14,975 nucleotides of DNA. It comes from an uncultured Alistipes sp. (GTDB lineage: Bacteria > Bacteroidota > Bacteroidia > Bacteroidales > UBA932). The stretch's first letter is position 1, and each line of letters starts with the position of its first letter. Below are positions 14,923-14,975 of this stretch, in pieces. The position numbers and the translations under genes were made by a program. The notes under the pieces were generated by a model. The model saw only the letters and a list, made by a program, of their open reading frames with translations, ran no database searches and was not told the origin of the DNA. The stretch spans positions 1 to 14,975 of the forward strand of contig UQUN01000038.1 in the NCBI GenBank assembly GCA_900544175.1. The letters run 5' to 3'.

Positions 14923-14975
14923 TTCAGGCGTTGATGTGTACCTCACGTCCAACAAAGCGCGCTTACAGAAATACC

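Larger units (their letters stand above)
14645..14975. other. Intergenic region at the right edge: promoters, repeats, no established gene
   Basis: These 331 nt upstream of the carbonic-anhydrase-like gene contain two tandem promoter-like elements (14664-14695 and 14738-14769), a 6-bp dyad GCAAAG / CTTTGC (14686-14691 and 14704-14709) and two copies of the dispersed GATTTTCAGYG repeat. One plus-strand frame stays open from an ATG at 14856 to the window edge (40 codons), but its codons fall in the repeat, and I do not count it as a gene. I see no tRNA or transposase. Confidence 0.7.

Noticed and set aside
1..14975. CRISPR arrays, tRNA or rRNA genes, insertion sequences and prophage genes.
   Set aside because: No regular repeat-spacer pattern, no tRNA-like fold or rRNA sequence recognised by eye, and no transposase, integrase or phage protein among the frames.

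Overview
The window looks like a chromosomal segment from a Bacteroidales bacterium; genus not assignable from sequence alone. Support: a RagA/SusC–RagB/SusD pair, a C-terminal sorting domain of the type IX secretion (T9SS) kind beside a PorV/PorQ-family barrel, a DUF4369/TlpA lipoprotein, promoters resembling the Bacteroidetes TTTG ... TAnnTTTG pattern, and no Shine-Dalgarno sites. All ten clear genes are on the minus strand, so the transcription order runs from high to low coordinates.

Right block (14644 to 9982), housekeeping: a gamma-carbonic-anhydrase-like hexapeptide protein, a TlpA-type thioredoxin lipoprotein, glutamate racemase (murI) and a membrane-bound ion-pumping pyrophosphatase (hppA). 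Spacing is -8, 20 and 25 nt, so this is probably one operon, preceded by two near-identical tandem promoter elements.

Left block (9774 to 237), accessory: a SusC-type TonB-dependent receptor, a SusD-type lipoprotein, a small lipoprotein, a secreted protein of unknown function, a multidomain subtilisin-like protease and a PorV/PorQ-family outer-membrane protein. It begins after a 207-nt AT-rich gap with a candidate promoter whose spacer contains an 11-nt A-tract, and it ends in a strong rho-independent terminator at 168-205. A GC-rich structure with two alternative pairings separates the first three genes from the last three.

My reading is a protein- or peptide-scavenging locus: the protease cuts protein at the cell surface, the SusD-type protein captures products, and the SusC-type receptor imports them. 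This resembles RagAB peptide import more than a polysaccharide locus, since no glycoside hydrolase is present. The most unusual point is that the protease carries both a lipoprotein signal with an acidic surface-export-like stretch and a C-terminal T9SS-like sorting domain, and its stop codon overlaps the start of a PorV-like gene.

Both ends of the window carry copies of a short dispersed repeat with the core GATTTTCAGYG. The 331 nt beyond the last gene at the right edge hold only promoters, repeats and an unproven open frame.
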